64,000 nt of DNA from Treponema sp. (GCA_022640795.1 JALCCK010000001.1:34587-98586), one strand, 5' to 3'; numbered from the stretch's first letter, positions 34,648-43,957 are shown. The notes: generated from the sequence alone by a model not told the origin. Numbers and translations are program-made.

Positions 34648-35904
34648 TTATTTCATGTATTTGTCGTCGAAATTCTGTTTCATGACTTTTGCTGCATTCC
34701 CTACGGCATTCGGTTTTTCCGCAAGAATATCAGCACCGGTGGCACACATTACGTCCCACATACCGGACGGAAGATATTCACGATCAAAATACGGAAAAGT
34801 CTTTACCGTTGCATATTTATCATAATAGGGTTTTAATTTTCCCATATCTGATACAACGCCGGTTAACCCCGCAGGACTTCCGGATGTTGAAGCTATACGC
34901 TGTATATTTTCCGGCCGGGCAAGGAAATTCAGAAATGAAACAGCTGCATCCCGGTGTGGAGAATCCTTCCAGACACCGACAGCTGTCCATTCACCGGATA
35001 TCAGCGTAGGCTGATCATCAGCCGTACGACAAGGAACTGGCATCAGCCCCAGATTCGCGTCCTTATTGTACTGCAACGCGGCACTATAGAAATAATTTCC
35101 GTAAAATCCGAAAGCAGATTCGCCGGCAGCTATTGCCTTCGCATCAGAAAGATAATCTGCAGTCAGGCAATCCTGATTAAAATATCCTTTTGCAACAAAG
35201 TCAGCCAGCAGCTGAGCCAAATCCTTCCATAAATCCTCATTAAATTTTCCATTTTTTAAATCAGTACGCTCGTTCGTCTTTTCATTTGTAACAAAATATG
35301 ACGGTGCTGCCCAGTCAAAAAACTGTCCGATAGTCCAGCTGTCTTTTCCACCCATGTGCAGAGGAGTAACGCCAGACACTTTGATTTTTGCACATGCCTT
35401 ATCAAAATCATCCCACGTTTTGATGCTGTCAACATCAACACCGGCTTTCTTTAATACATCTACATTATAAACAATACCGGCAATATTGACATCCATGGGG
35501 AGTACATACATTTTACCGTTTTTATCAGTAATAACGGGTTTTATCTGCGGATTTATTTTGGGCGCCCACGGCTGGTCATTTATCGGCAGCAAATATTCAC
35601 TATATCGCTTTACCGACCAGCCGTGTGTCGTAAACAAATCAGGGAGTTCATTAGCCGCCATTTTTGTCTTCATGAGTTCTTCATAACTTGAACCGGGAGC
35701 TGAAAATTCTACCTTATTTCCGGTTTCCGCAGCCCATTCATTGCACATTTTCTGGAGTTGATCCGCAAGGACATCCGTTAAATTAGTATAAAAACTAAGG
35801 GTAACCGGCCCCTGATCCTTTTTTTCATCCTTACTGCCTCCAGCAAAGACGAGAGACGAGGTCAGCAACGTGAACATCGTCATTACCGTTACAAGTTTCT
35901 TCAT
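34648..35904 (-). CDS. Sugar ABC importer substrate-binding protein
   Basis: 418 residues from the ATG at 35904, chosen because AGGAGG lies just upstream; the longer frame to 35997 has no such site. A signal peptide (MKKLVTVMTMFTLLTSSLVF, then AGG) ends without a Cys, so it is likely a soluble periplasmic protein or one with an unusual anchor. The mature part is an extracellular solute-binding family 1 protein (TLSFYTNL, then KPVITDKNGKMYVLPMDVN). The ligand is not readable; CUT1 transporters import oligosaccharides. It heads the importer operon, facing the YesM-like kinase. Confidence 0.92.
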   Translation of the reverse strand: MKKLVTVMTMFTLLTSSLVFAGGSKDEKKDQGPVTLSFYTNLTDVLADQLQKMCNEWAAETGNKVEFSAPGSSYEELMKTKMAANELPDLFTTHGWSVKRYSEYLLPINDQPWAPKINPQIKPVITDKNGKMYVLPMDVNIAGIVYNVDVLKKAGVDVDSIKTWDDFDKACAKIKVSGVTPLHMGGKDSWTIGQFFDWAAPSYFVTNEKTNERTDLKNGKFNEDLWKDLAQLLADFVAKGYFNQDCLTADYLSDAKAIAAGESAFGFYGNYFYSAALQYNKDANLGLMPVPCRTADDQPTLISGEWTAVGVWKDSPHRDAAVSFLNFLARPENIQRIASTSGSPAGLTGVVSDMGKLKPYYDKYATVKTFPYFDREYLPSGMWDVMCATGADILAEKPNAVGNAAKVMKQNFDDKYMK

Positions 35905-35929
35905 TTTTTTTCCTCCTAATGAATTAACG

Positions 35930-35961
35930 TTACTATAGTAATAGTAAAACGTGATTTTACT
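35930..35961. promoter_or_regulatory. Two dyads in the importer/kinase intergenic region
   Basis: TTACTATAGTAA (35930-35941) is a perfect 12-bp palindrome containing a minus-strand TATAGT -10 candidate for the binding-protein gene. AGTAAAA-CGTGA-TTTTACT (35943-35961) is a perfect 7-bp dyad around the corresponding -35. They are candidate operators for the adjacent AraC-type response regulator or another repressor. Confidence 0.45.
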
Positions 35962-36036
35962 CCTGCAAAGTGATAAAATTCTACAGTTATGTATCAATTT
36001 CTACACTTTTCGATAATTTCATTGTATACTGATACC

Positions 36037-37818
36037 GTGTTGCCATTGTTACGCAAAAAGAAATTCAGAACATTCAGAAGCGGGCTGTATCATACATTCT
36101 TTCTCAGCATGCTGTTACCTGCTTTTATTTTTGCCTCTTTTTTTTCGGCCTATTATAACCGGACACTAAAATCAGAGCGGGAAAAAGCTGATTCCTATCT
36201 TACGTCGAAGGTCGTAACTGAAGTAACGGCAATTCTTTATTCCATGAATAATATAGCTTCATTCAGTTATGTACTTCCTGACGTCACTAATGCTATTACG
36301 TACTTCGATAATCCGGATCTGCAATATGATTCACTTCGAATCCAGCAGGCAAAAATGAATTACGAAATAGCGATGTACCGGCTATTACTCAACAGACAGG
36401 AAGAATTTGAAGCCGCATCTTTCTTTCCCGCCAATTCACAGCAGCCGTGTTTTATTGCAAGCAGAATTTCCGCCGGTGTAATTATGAATACAACCTATCA
36501 GTATGCAAACATGAAGTGGTATGAGCAGGCACTTACTACCAGAAAAAGCTTTTTTATGTTTCATGAAAAAATTCCAGGTTATCTGAAATATCCTGAAAAT
36601 TTTCCGGTAATCTCGGCAGTTGTCCCGATCAGAAGTCTTGAAACTGATAAATTGCTCGGCGTTATGATTATCGATGTCCGCGCTTCCCGTTTTTTAAAGC
36701 TGCTGCAAAGCGCTTCAATTGCCAGTGATGACTTTCTTTTGCTCAGAACTGCGGACGGCCAGGTAATATGCCAGAACCGAGAACTTCCGGCAGCGGCCCA
36801 AAGAGCTTTTACTTCACGAAACCCCTTTGCCGGATATAAATCGTTTTCAACTCTTTTACCGGGAACCGGCTGGACGCTGCAGTATCTTGAATCAAACAAG
36901 TCCGTTATTACGGCTGCCGTCCTTACCTTCCTCTTCGTACTAGCAATCATTGCAATAGAACTTGTTGCCGGATTTGTCGAATACCGTCGGCATATCAGAC
37001 GTCTGTTGCATGATTTCGAGCGGATTGAACGAACGCTGATGGAATACGAACTTGGCAATTTCGATACGCATGCCGCCGCAGCCGTTAATCCGGAATTAAA
37101 TCGGTGCGTAGACGCACTTAATGAACTGGGAGTAACATTAAACGAGAAAATCAAGAATGAATACCTTGCCGTGATAGCCCGGCAAAAGGCTGAATACAAC
37201 GCACTGCAGGCCCAGATAAATCCTCATTTTTTTTATAATGTGCTGAACGGGTTTATAGCGCTCAACCGCATGGGAGAAACCGAAAAACTGGAGAACAGCA
37301 TACTGAATCTGACAAAATTATTCAGATATACGTGTAAGGGAGGCAATACGGCGACGGTGAAAGAAGAACTCGATTTTGCCCGTGAATATCTCGCTTTACA
37401 ACAGATAAAATACGAGGACCGGCTGGAATATTCGATAGAAATATCGGAAGAAGCTGCTGACTTTATCATTCCAAAACTTATTCTCCAGCCACTGGTTGAA
37501 AATTCGATAAAGTATGGTCTGGAGCCGATATCACGACCAATACTAATTGAAGTACAGGCCTCTATTGTGGAGGAAAACGGACAGAAGAAACTCCGCCTGC
37601 TCGTTGCCGATAATGGGGCCGGTTGTGAGCAGCAGAAACTTGAAGAATTATGCGGTACCGACGGACATGTTGCTGTAAACAATATCAGGAACAGGTTGCA
37701 GCTTTTCTGTTCCGACAGTGAAATTTCTTTTACATCCCGGAAAGACGAAGGCCTGAAAGTTTGTATTTCTCTACCATATGAAGATGAAGGAAAAAAATAT
37801 GACAATTCTACTGGCTGA
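36037..37818 (+). CDS. YesM-like sensor histidine kinase (LytS/His_kinase family)
   Basis: 593 residues from the GTG at 36037; a longer frame opens at ATG 35989. Neither has a ribosome-binding site. A TATACT box lies six bases before the GTG, which favours the shorter form. Two membrane spans (about 20-40 and 290-315) flank a sensor domain of about 250 residues, followed by a HAMP region and the His_kinase motif ALQAQINPHFFYNVLNGF. The HATPase N-box (LVENSIKYGLEP) and ADNGAGCE follow. These kinases pair with YesN/AraC regulators and usually sense sugars, matching the divergent importer. Confidence 0.9.
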   Translation: MLPLLRKKKFRTFRSGLYHTFFLSMLLPAFIFASFFSAYYNRTLKSEREKADSYLTSKVVTEVTAILYSMNNIASFSYVLPDVTNAITYFDNPDLQYDSLRIQQAKMNYEIAMYRLLLNRQEEFEAASFFPANSQQPCFIASRISAGVIMNTTYQYANMKWYEQALTTRKSFFMFHEKIPGYLKYPENFPVISAVVPIRSLETDKLLGVMIIDVRASRFLKLLQSASIASDDFLLLRTADGQVICQNRELPAAAQRAFTSRNPFAGYKSFSTLLPGTGWTLQYLESNKSVITAAVLTFLFVLAIIAIELVAGFVEYRRHIRRLLHDFERIERTLMEYELGNFDTHAAAAVNPELNRCVDALNELGVTLNEKIKNEYLAVIARQKAEYNALQAQINPHFFYNVLNGFIALNRMGETEKLENSILNLTKLFRYTCKGGNTATVKEELDFAREYLALQQIKYEDRLEYSIEISEEAADFIIPKLILQPLVENSIKYGLEPISRPILIEVQASIVEENGQKKLRLLVADNGAGCEQQKLEELCGTDGHVAVNNIRNRLQLFCSDSEISFTSRKDEGLKVCISLPYEDEGKKYDNSTG

Positions 37819-39241
37819 CGATGATAAAAATATTCGGTTTACCCTTAAAAGTATGTTATTCGATATTCTCGATGATGCAGCAGTTGTCGAGGCACGGAAC
37901 GGACGCGAACTGGTAACACTCTGTGCTGAAAATCCGCCTGATCTGGCATTTGTCGATATTCAGATGCCGGAGATGGACGGAATCAGTGCCATCGAAAAAG
38001 CCCAAAATTTCACACCGTCTACACTGTTTGTTATTCTGACCGGGTTCGGTGAATTTTCTTATGCAAAAAAATGTATTGCACTTGGTGTTCTCGACTATCT
38101 TTTAAAACCGGTTGATGCCGAAAAACTTGAAAAAGTCGTAAAACGGGCAGAAGAAAAGCTTCGCACATCACGAAAACTTGAACAGTCACTTTTTCAGACA
38201 AAAGTTTTTTCTTTTGCACATTATTATGCTGATATGGGAGACGATATAGCCATTTCTGACGATAAGCTCCCGTCAGGAGAAATTTACCTGGTCTGTAATT
38301 TTGTTTTTGCCTCAGAACCTGACCACCGCAAAAATTTCCCGACATTCAGACATAAATTTATTTCAAATTTGAATACGTGTATTCCCGCAGCATTCAATCA
38401 CTCTTCCGTTTTTTCCGTTTACTTTACAGATTCCGGTCTTATGAGAACTATAATCCGCACCGGTACAGACAACCTTCTTCAAAACTTTTCGGACTATGTA
38501 AAAGCTATTATCCCAATACCTGCAGAAGAGCATATCTTTTTTAAAATAGTCTATCAAACAGCTGATACGCTGCGGCAGATTTTCCATGACGGTATTGAAA
38601 TCGAAAAAAAACTGTACCGGACGATTATTCTTGAAAACCAGGCAGTAGTATCGGCAGATAAGCTGCCTGCCGGGCACGATGATTTTTTGCAACAGCTTTG
38701 TATGCTCCACCGGCTTCAGGATGAAAATGACGAATGGCACTATATAAATGCGGTTGAACTCTTTTCCCATAACTATGCAGCGCTGCCTGAAAATATTCCA
38801 CTTTCGGCCCTGATAGACTATTTTAAATGTACCTATGAGATAAATTCCGAAATGCCGGTTCAGACATGGACTGACTGTCTGAATATTTTGAATACGACAG
38901 GATCGGACAGCGATCAGGACTTCCCTGAATTGATCGATCGCATAAAGAAATTTATTGCCGAAAATTATATGAGTGATTTGAGCAGTAATCAAATTGCCGA
39001 TCAGTTCTCAATTACCCCGAATTATCTGTCCTCTCTATTTCACCGGAAAACGGGCATAAAACTGCTCGATTATATTACGGATTTCCGAATTAAAAAGGCA
39101 CGGCAGCTTTTAAAAAACAATCGGACGGCCTCGGTTAAAGATATTGCTATTATGGTCGGTTACGCAAACCCTAGGTATTTTTCAACCTTATTCAAAAATG
39201 CGACCGGAATGCTGCCCACACAATTCAGAAAAGACAATTGA
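37799..39241 (+). CDS. YesN-like AraC-type response regulator
   Basis: 480 residues from the ATG at 37799 (AGGAAAAAAAT upstream); the frame can be extended to 37778. The receiver domain (1-120) has ADDDKN and phosphoacceptor Asp in FVDIQMPEMDG, with the Lys in LLKPVDAE. A middle region of about 220 residues has no recognised family. The C-terminal AraC/XylS double HTH (about 385-478) contains SDLSSNQIADQFSITPNYLS and VKDIAIMVGYANPRYFS. It overlaps the kinase gene by 20 bases. The divergent importer is the probable target. Confidence 0.92.
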   Translation: MTILLADDDKNIRFTLKSMLFDILDDAAVVEARNGRELVTLCAENPPDLAFVDIQMPEMDGISAIEKAQNFTPSTLFVILTGFGEFSYAKKCIALGVLDYLLKPVDAEKLEKVVKRAEEKLRTSRKLEQSLFQTKVFSFAHYYADMGDDIAISDDKLPSGEIYLVCNFVFASEPDHRKNFPTFRHKFISNLNTCIPAAFNHSSVFSVYFTDSGLMRTIIRTGTDNLLQNFSDYVKAIIPIPAEEHIFFKIVYQTADTLRQIFHDGIEIEKKLYRTIILENQAVVSADKLPAGHDDFLQQLCMLHRLQDENDEWHYINAVELFSHNYAALPENIPLSALIDYFKCTYEINSEMPVQTWTDCLNILNTTGSDSDQDFPELIDRIKKFIAENYMSDLSSNQIADQFSITPNYLSSLFHRKTGIKLLDYITDFRIKKARQLLKNNRTASVKDIAIMVGYANPRYFSTLFKNATGMLPTQFRKDN

Positions 39242-39276
39242 AGCACACAAAACGTGAAAGAAATAAATAAAATTTC

Positions 39277-39305
39277 TTGACTTTTAAAATAAAGAGAGCT
39301 ATATT
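39277..39305 (+). promoter_or_regulatory. Promoter of the 22-residue peptide transcript
   Basis: TTGACT (39277-39282), 17-base spacer, TATATT (39300-39305), a near-consensus sigma-70 promoter. Transcription would start near 39312, giving a leader of about 100 bases before the small ORF. Confidence 0.65.
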
Positions 39306-39311
39306 CTCTGG

Positions 39312-39409
39312 TAGTGATGCGATGTGCCTGTTTCCTAAAGGGATTTGGAAGTTCCGGATATCTGAAGAGACAAGTCACCACAACAAAATATTAAAGTGGA
39401 GGTATCACG
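39312..39409 (+). promoter_or_regulatory. Leader of about 100 bases before the small ORF
   Basis: This 5' untranslated region has several small pairing options: GGAAgTTCC (39348-39356), TTCC/GGAA across 39332-39351, and GTGAT (39314-39318) with ATCAC (39404-39408) next to the start codon, which could hide or expose the ribosome-binding site. It does not match a riboswitch class I know. The strong GGAGG is at 39398-39402. Confidence 0.4.
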
Positions 39410-39478
39410 ATGAAAAACACAAAAGCTGCAAAGAAACCCGTTGATAAGGGAACAAGCAGCACAAAAACAACGAAATAG
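39410..39478 (+). CDS. 22-residue Lys/Thr-rich small protein
   Basis: ATG with an ideal ribosome-binding site (GGAGG, 7-base spacing). The peptide begins MKNTKAAKKP and ends STKTTK; seven of 22 residues are Lys and there is one Asp, so it is strongly basic. It has no hydrophobic segment. It is the only gene between its own promoter (39277) and terminator (39522), so it is a dedicated transcript. The KAAKKP run resembles histone H1-like tails. Function unknown: a leader peptide, a nucleic-acid-binding micro-protein, or a carrier of a regulatory RNA. Confidence 0.6.
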   Translation: MKNTKAAKKPVDKGTSSTKTTK

Positions 39479-39517
39479 TTTATTTATTTCATTGCTAACC
39501 ACTAATCAGTAACAGAC

Positions 39518-39548
39518 AAAAGCATTGCAGTATCTGCAATGCTTTTTT
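39518..39548. terminator. Bidirectional intrinsic terminator
   Basis: GCATTGCAG (39522-39530) and CTGCAATGC (39534-39542) form a 9-bp perfect stem with a 3-base loop, extended by AAAA/TTTT. T-runs follow on both strands. It ends the small-ORF transcript on the plus strand and the convergent gene at 39547-40623 on the minus strand. Confidence 0.85.
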
Positions 39549-40623
39549 ATTTACCCTTTTCTGCAAATTTTCGGTTCCGTTCCCTGACAGCCTGAATAAG
39601 CGAATTGTTCTGCTCAAGATAATTTATTGTATCCCAGTGCCAGTCGAGGTTTGAGGGCGGAAACGGCGGCGGGGGTTGCGGTTTTCTACGTTTATTTGCT
39701 GCTGTGAGCCTGCCGATACAGGCTGATTCCGATCCCTGCTTATCCACAAGGGTAAGATACGGAATCCCGAAAGCTCCCAGGGTTCCTGTTGAATCGATAA
39801 CCATTGTTTCGGGCAGCGTAGATTTTTCAACGTTACGTATAGTCGAACTTTTTCCGGTAACACAGGTATATACAGAGCCGCAGCAACTGATGCGGGCAGG
39901 AACACTACCGGTAAAAGCTCCGTCCGAAAAAATAGCAGTCGCTTCATCGTACGACATGTCTGTACGCCAGTAGCGTATATGATAAACAGCATCCGGTGTT
40001 ATATAAAACGAAACGATGGAATCTCCCTGCGTAAATTCACTTACCCGCAGAGAAGTCCGTGGTGGAAAACCCTGCCAGTAACCGGTAAGCGGGTGATTTC
40101 CGTCGGAGACCGCAGGCAGCATGCCATTATCTGCTTTTTTAGTATTGTCCTGCGGCTGGGAGACCGGTCGCTTTATTTTAAAATTGAGGTACAGGTTTCC
40201 GCCGATAACTGCTACCGGAATATAATAAATTTTATTCCGGTGGTAGGTCAGCGATAAAATCCAGCTACCGCTGTCAGAACTATCCGATAATTTCTGAAAT
40301 TTTCCGGCAGGCGCAAAACTGACCGGTATATGCTCGGCGTTTCTTGCCGTCGTATCATTGATGGTCCTCGGCGTTGTACCGAACGACACCGGTTCCGCAG
40401 TCCTGTCATAGTACCATCCATAAAAAGTTTTCAAAACAACAGTAAGATACGTATTACCTGAAGAAGTCTCAACCGCGGCAGGGTTGAAACATACCAAACG
40501 GTCACTTCCCTCCCACAGGCCGGAAAGCAGTCCCGGTACCTGTGCATGGACATTAAAAAGAGAACACAGAAATAGCAGCAAGACCGGAGCAACCGGTACA
40601 TATCTTCGAAATACGGTAGTCAC
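39547..40623 (-). CDS. Secreted protein of unknown function
   Basis: 358 residues starting at a GTG, with a signal peptide ending near LFNVHA (about residue 27). The body has several WxG-type segments (LSGLWEGSDRLVCFNPA, LTGYWQGFPPRTSLRV) that suggest a repeated beta-rich domain. The C-terminus is Pro-rich and then basic. No family is recognised. It lies 50 bases downstream of the acyl-CoA ligase gene and ends at the shared terminator. Confidence 0.7.
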   Translation of the reverse strand: MTTVFRRYVPVAPVLLLFLCSLFNVHAQVPGLLSGLWEGSDRLVCFNPAAVETSSGNTYLTVVLKTFYGWYYDRTAEPVSFGTTPRTINDTTARNAEHIPVSFAPAGKFQKLSDSSDSGSWILSLTYHRNKIYYIPVAVIGGNLYLNFKIKRPVSQPQDNTKKADNGMLPAVSDGNHPLTGYWQGFPPRTSLRVSEFTQGDSIVSFYITPDAVYHIRYWRTDMSYDEATAIFSDGAFTGSVPARISCCGSVYTCVTGKSSTIRNVEKSTLPETMVIDSTGTLGAFGIPYLTLVDKQGSESACIGRLTAANKRRKPQPPPPFPPSNLDWHWDTINYLEQNNSLIQAVRERNRKFAEKGK

Positions 40624-40673
40624 CCTTATATTTTCGGTATTTTCCCGGTTCTGCTGAAGAAAAACACGACAGT

Positions 40674-42668
40674 CTATTTATACAATGCCTTTATTTCATG
40701 TGTATAGAATTTTATAACTTTCGGACGTATAATTGTCATTTTCGGATTCAGTTCCCGCCCTACCTGAAAGCTTTCTGACAGCAGTGCGAATTTATAAATT
40801 CGTTCACATGTTCTGAATCCGGCAGAAGCGTTTACCTGCCGGTCTATTTCATCCTGAATCAGTTTCTTTATCTCATTCGATTCCAGCAGCATTTCATAAT
40901 TTGCATACATGATCCTTTCTTCATCAGCATACTGCAGTATCGTATCTCGTAACGGGACAATGAGCGCTGCAATGTATTTCTGGTCCTGTCCTACAATAAC
41001 GGCGTTTTCGACAAATTTACTCCGGCAGACAGCTTCCTCAATAACTGCGGGCTCTATATTTTCTCCGCCCATAAGAACGATTGTATCTTTTGCCCTGCCG
41101 ACAAATTTTATTTCACTATCCTGCGTAAGCATCCCGATATCGCCAGTGTTCAGCCATCCGCCACTGTCTATGATCTGTCCGGTAAGGTCAGGGCGTTTAT
41201 AGTAGCCTTTCATTATCTGCCGGCCGCGTGCCATGATTACTCCTTTCTTTCCCGGTTTTAAAGGCTCGGACGAAGTAATGACACCGTTATCTTCTGCAAC
41301 AATTTTAGCTTCCATAGAAGGGAATATACGGCCGACACATCCCGTCCGCAGGTGAGCCGGATCACACATAGAAATAATCGGCGCCGTTTCCGTCATACCG
41401 TATCCCTGTAAAATTTTAAATCCGATGGCGGTATAAAAGTCCGCAACTTCCGGCTGCAGCGAACCGCCACCGGAAACCGCAGCAATCATCTTTCCACCGA
41501 AGATGGCCCGCAGTTTTCTGAAATAGGTTAATTCGCACAGGCCGTTAACAGGCCACAAAAGCAGATACGGAATTATGGTCGCAAGTGTTTCCGCAAATCG
41601 AAACGTGTTTTTATACCGACAGCGAAGACCGAATACGCGGTCTACCGCCCAGTGATAGGATGTTCCGATGGAAACAGCGATGGTAAATCCCATATATACC
41701 AATTTTCCTTTTTTCTTCATATCGCGGAAAAAAGATTTTTCGCACGACTCCCATAGTCGCGGAACTGCAATCATCCACTGCGGATGAATACTCTGCATAT
41801 CCGAAAGCATATACGACACCGATGGTTTTGAATATGCCATGCTGTTTTCCAGGGCAATGATTCCATAGCAGAACGCCCGCTCGAAAACATGCCAGATGGG
41901 CAGAATACTCAGCCATATATCACCCCGTTTCGGATAGCGAAAGGCATACTTGAAAACTTCACACTGTGCCAGAAAATTGTCGTGGGTAAGCATGACACCT
42001 TTCGGATTTCCCGTCGTTCCTGACGTAAAAATGATTGTTGCCAAATCATCGGAAGCGATATCGTCCATTCCCCGTTCGATTTCCGCGCGACAAATCCGGT
42101 CGGCCTTTCTCCCGTTATCTTCCAGTTCAATATATTTTAAAACTGTTATACCATATCCGGCAGCTTTTGAAATCATTTCTTCATCCGGCGAATCATACAG
42201 GACAGCATACTTAAGCGGTGGAATTTCGGAAATGTTCTCGAAAATCTTTTCAAACTGTTTCTGATTCTCAAAAAAACAGATATCGCATCCGACAAAGTTC
42301 AGAATAAACCGGATCTCCGTTCCCATCGAATCGCAGCCGCGCGGAACATCGCATGCCCCAAGCGAGAGAACAGCCAGGTCCGTTACGAGCCATTCTTTTC
42401 TGTTATCAGAAATAAGACCGACATGATCTCCTTTTTTTACACCAAGTTCTTTCAACACGCAGGCCATTTCAATGACATGCCGGTAGACCCTCTGGTAGGA
42501 AAAGTGATCATACTCACCTACTTCATTTTTGGAAATCTGAAGATCCGTATCGGGACACTTCTTTACTTTTTCCCGGAACATAACGGGTAAATTTTTTCCA
42601 AGCGTTTTATCGTATTTATCTTTTGCAAATAATGTCGCAAGTGACTTTAATGAATAATTTTTCTTCAT
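40674..42668 (-). CDS. Long-chain acyl-CoA ligase (AMP-forming)
   Basis: 664 residues with the AMP-binding signature IIFTSGTTGNPKGVMLTH near residue 210, the GYGMTETAPIISMCD motif and GWLNTGDIGML with the later PMGGEN-like region. It activates fatty acids to acyl-CoA or acyl-AMP. Its membrane-near hydrophobic segments (about residues 330-380) are common in FadD15/LACS-like proteins. AAGG lies 7 bases before the ATG. Its promoter (42705-42732, minus strand) shares its -35 with the divergent thiI promoter. Confidence 0.9.
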   Translation of the reverse strand: MKKNYSLKSLATLFAKDKYDKTLGKNLPVMFREKVKKCPDTDLQISKNEVGEYDHFSYQRVYRHVIEMACVLKELGVKKGDHVGLISDNRKEWLVTDLAVLSLGACDVPRGCDSMGTEIRFILNFVGCDICFFENQKQFEKIFENISEIPPLKYAVLYDSPDEEMISKAAGYGITVLKYIELEDNGRKADRICRAEIERGMDDIASDDLATIIFTSGTTGNPKGVMLTHDNFLAQCEVFKYAFRYPKRGDIWLSILPIWHVFERAFCYGIIALENSMAYSKPSVSYMLSDMQSIHPQWMIAVPRLWESCEKSFFRDMKKKGKLVYMGFTIAVSIGTSYHWAVDRVFGLRCRYKNTFRFAETLATIIPYLLLWPVNGLCELTYFRKLRAIFGGKMIAAVSGGGSLQPEVADFYTAIGFKILQGYGMTETAPIISMCDPAHLRTGCVGRIFPSMEAKIVAEDNGVITSSEPLKPGKKGVIMARGRQIMKGYYKRPDLTGQIIDSGGWLNTGDIGMLTQDSEIKFVGRAKDTIVLMGGENIEPAVIEEAVCRSKFVENAVIVGQDQKYIAALIVPLRDTILQYADEERIMYANYEMLLESNEIKKLIQDEIDRQVNASAGFRTCERIYKFALLSESFQVGRELNPKMTIIRPKVIKFYTHEIKALYK

Positions 42669-42704
42669 GTATAAACCTTATCTACCGGATCAGAATTCGT
42701 TTGT

Positions 42705-42732
42705 ATAATAGCATATCATAAGAGTTTGTCAA
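42705..42732 (-). promoter_or_regulatory. Acyl-CoA ligase promoter sharing its -35 with thiI
   Basis: On the minus strand a perfect TTGACA (42732-42727), 16 bases, then TATTAT (42710-42705). The -35 lies on the same bases (TTGTCAA, 42726-42732) as the plus-strand -35 of thiI. Confidence 0.6.
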
Positions 42733-42754
42733 AGGTTTTCTTTTGCTATATAAT
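42726..42754 (+). promoter_or_regulatory. thiI promoter, predicted leaderless start
   Basis: TTGTCA (42726-42731), 17 bases, TATAAT (42749-42754), then six bases to the ATG at 42761. Seven bases after the -10 box is exactly the A of the start codon, so the mRNA should be leaderless. No Shine-Dalgarno sequence is present. Confidence 0.65.
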
Positions 42755-42760
42755 GCCATC

Positions 42761-43957
42761 ATGATAACATATCTCGCGAAACTGGGTGAACTTACATTAA
42801 AGGGTTCCAATCTGAAAGAATTTGAAAACCAGCTTTTAAAAAATACGCAATTCTGTCTGCGATCGTTCGATTCCAACATAATGGTCCATGCAGGGCGTAT
42901 GTACATCGATACACCGGAGTCAAGTGCTTCCGCCGTCGAATATACACTGAAGCACCTGATCGGTATCACCGGCTGGGCAAAAGTCCGTGTCTGCGAAAAG
43001 AATATAGCTGCAATAAAAGAAGCCGTTTATAAAGAAGGAATAGCAGCAAAAAAAAATGGAGCTGCTACCTTTAAAATTGAAGCCCGGCGGGAAGATAAAA
43101 AATTCGAACTCACCTCCTATGAAATATGCCGTCAGGCGGCCGGCCCGCTTTTTGACGACGGAACGCTCGGTGTTGATGTGCATAAGCCTGATGTCACGAT
43201 AAATGTCGAAGTCCGGGAACGCTGCTTTGTTTTTACAGACAGTACAGCTGCCTGCAGAGGCCTTCCGGTCGGCGTGAGCGGCAAAGGACTGCTGCTGCTT
43301 TCCGGAGGCCTGGATTCTCCCGTCGCCGGATACCGGATGATGCGGCGAGGCATGAACGTTGAATGCATCTATTTTCATTCCTATCCGTATACTTCGGAAG
43401 AAGCACAAAAGAAAGTTGAAAAACTTGCCGCTCTTATAGCCGATTACGGACTGACAACCCACCTGAACATCATTCCCTTTACTGCTGTGCAGATGAGAAT
43501 AAAGCAGCGTGCTCCCGTTCCATGGACAACGCTGCTGCTGCGTATATGTATGATGAAAACGGCAAATATGCTTGCACAAAAAATAGCTGCACAGTGCATC
43601 ATAACGGGGGAAAGTCTCGGACAGGTAGCAAGTCAGACAATCGATAATATGACCGTTACCGAACATTTTTGTCAGTATCCGCTGCTGCGTCCGCTCGTAG
43701 GGCTGGACAAAGAAGAAATTATTTCTACAGCCCGCTTTATAGGAACATATGATACGTCCATTCTACCGTATGAAGACTGCTGCGTTCTTTTTTCACCGAG
43801 ACACCCGGTACTGTACGGATCCGTACCGGAAGCCGAAAAAATTTATGAAAACCTTGAAATAGACGAGCTTATTACCGAAGCATTTGAAAAACGGGAAATA
43901 AAAGGATTCTCTGCTCCGCATACAATTGAAGCACACTTCTCAGACGTGCAAAAGTAG
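42761..43957 (+). CDS. thiI: tRNA 4-thiouridine synthetase ThiI
   Basis: 398 residues from the ATG at 42761 (the frame extends to 42743 but that part is the promoter). An N-terminal ferredoxin-like/THUMP region (1-170) precedes the PP-loop ATPase motif S181-G-G-L-D-S186 in LLLLSGGLDSPVAGYR. The C-terminal rhodanese domain of enteric ThiI is absent, as in many bacteria. It makes s4U8 in tRNA and can donate sulfur for thiamin. The 3' end overlaps the convergent glycosyltransferase gene by 18 bases. Confidence 0.93.
   Translation: MITYLAKLGELTLKGSNLKEFENQLLKNTQFCLRSFDSNIMVHAGRMYIDTPESSASAVEYTLKHLIGITGWAKVRVCEKNIAAIKEAVYKEGIAAKKNGAATFKIEARREDKKFELTSYEICRQAAGPLFDDGTLGVDVHKPDVTINVEVRERCFVFTDSTAACRGLPVGVSGKGLLLLSGGLDSPVAGYRMMRRGMNVECIYFHSYPYTSEEAQKKVEKLAALIADYGLTTHLNIIPFTAVQMRIKQRAPVPWTTLLLRICMMKTANMLAQKIAAQCIITGESLGQVASQTIDNMTVTEHFCQYPLLRPLVGLDKEEIISTARFIGTYDTSILPYEDCCVLFSPRHPVLYGSVPEAEKIYENLEIDELITEAFEKREIKGFSAPHTIEAHFSDVQK

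Noticed and set aside
39312..39409. Known riboswitch (preQ1, fluoride, c-di-GMP or SAM type) in the small-ORF leader
   Set aside because: None of the conserved core sequences of these classes is present.
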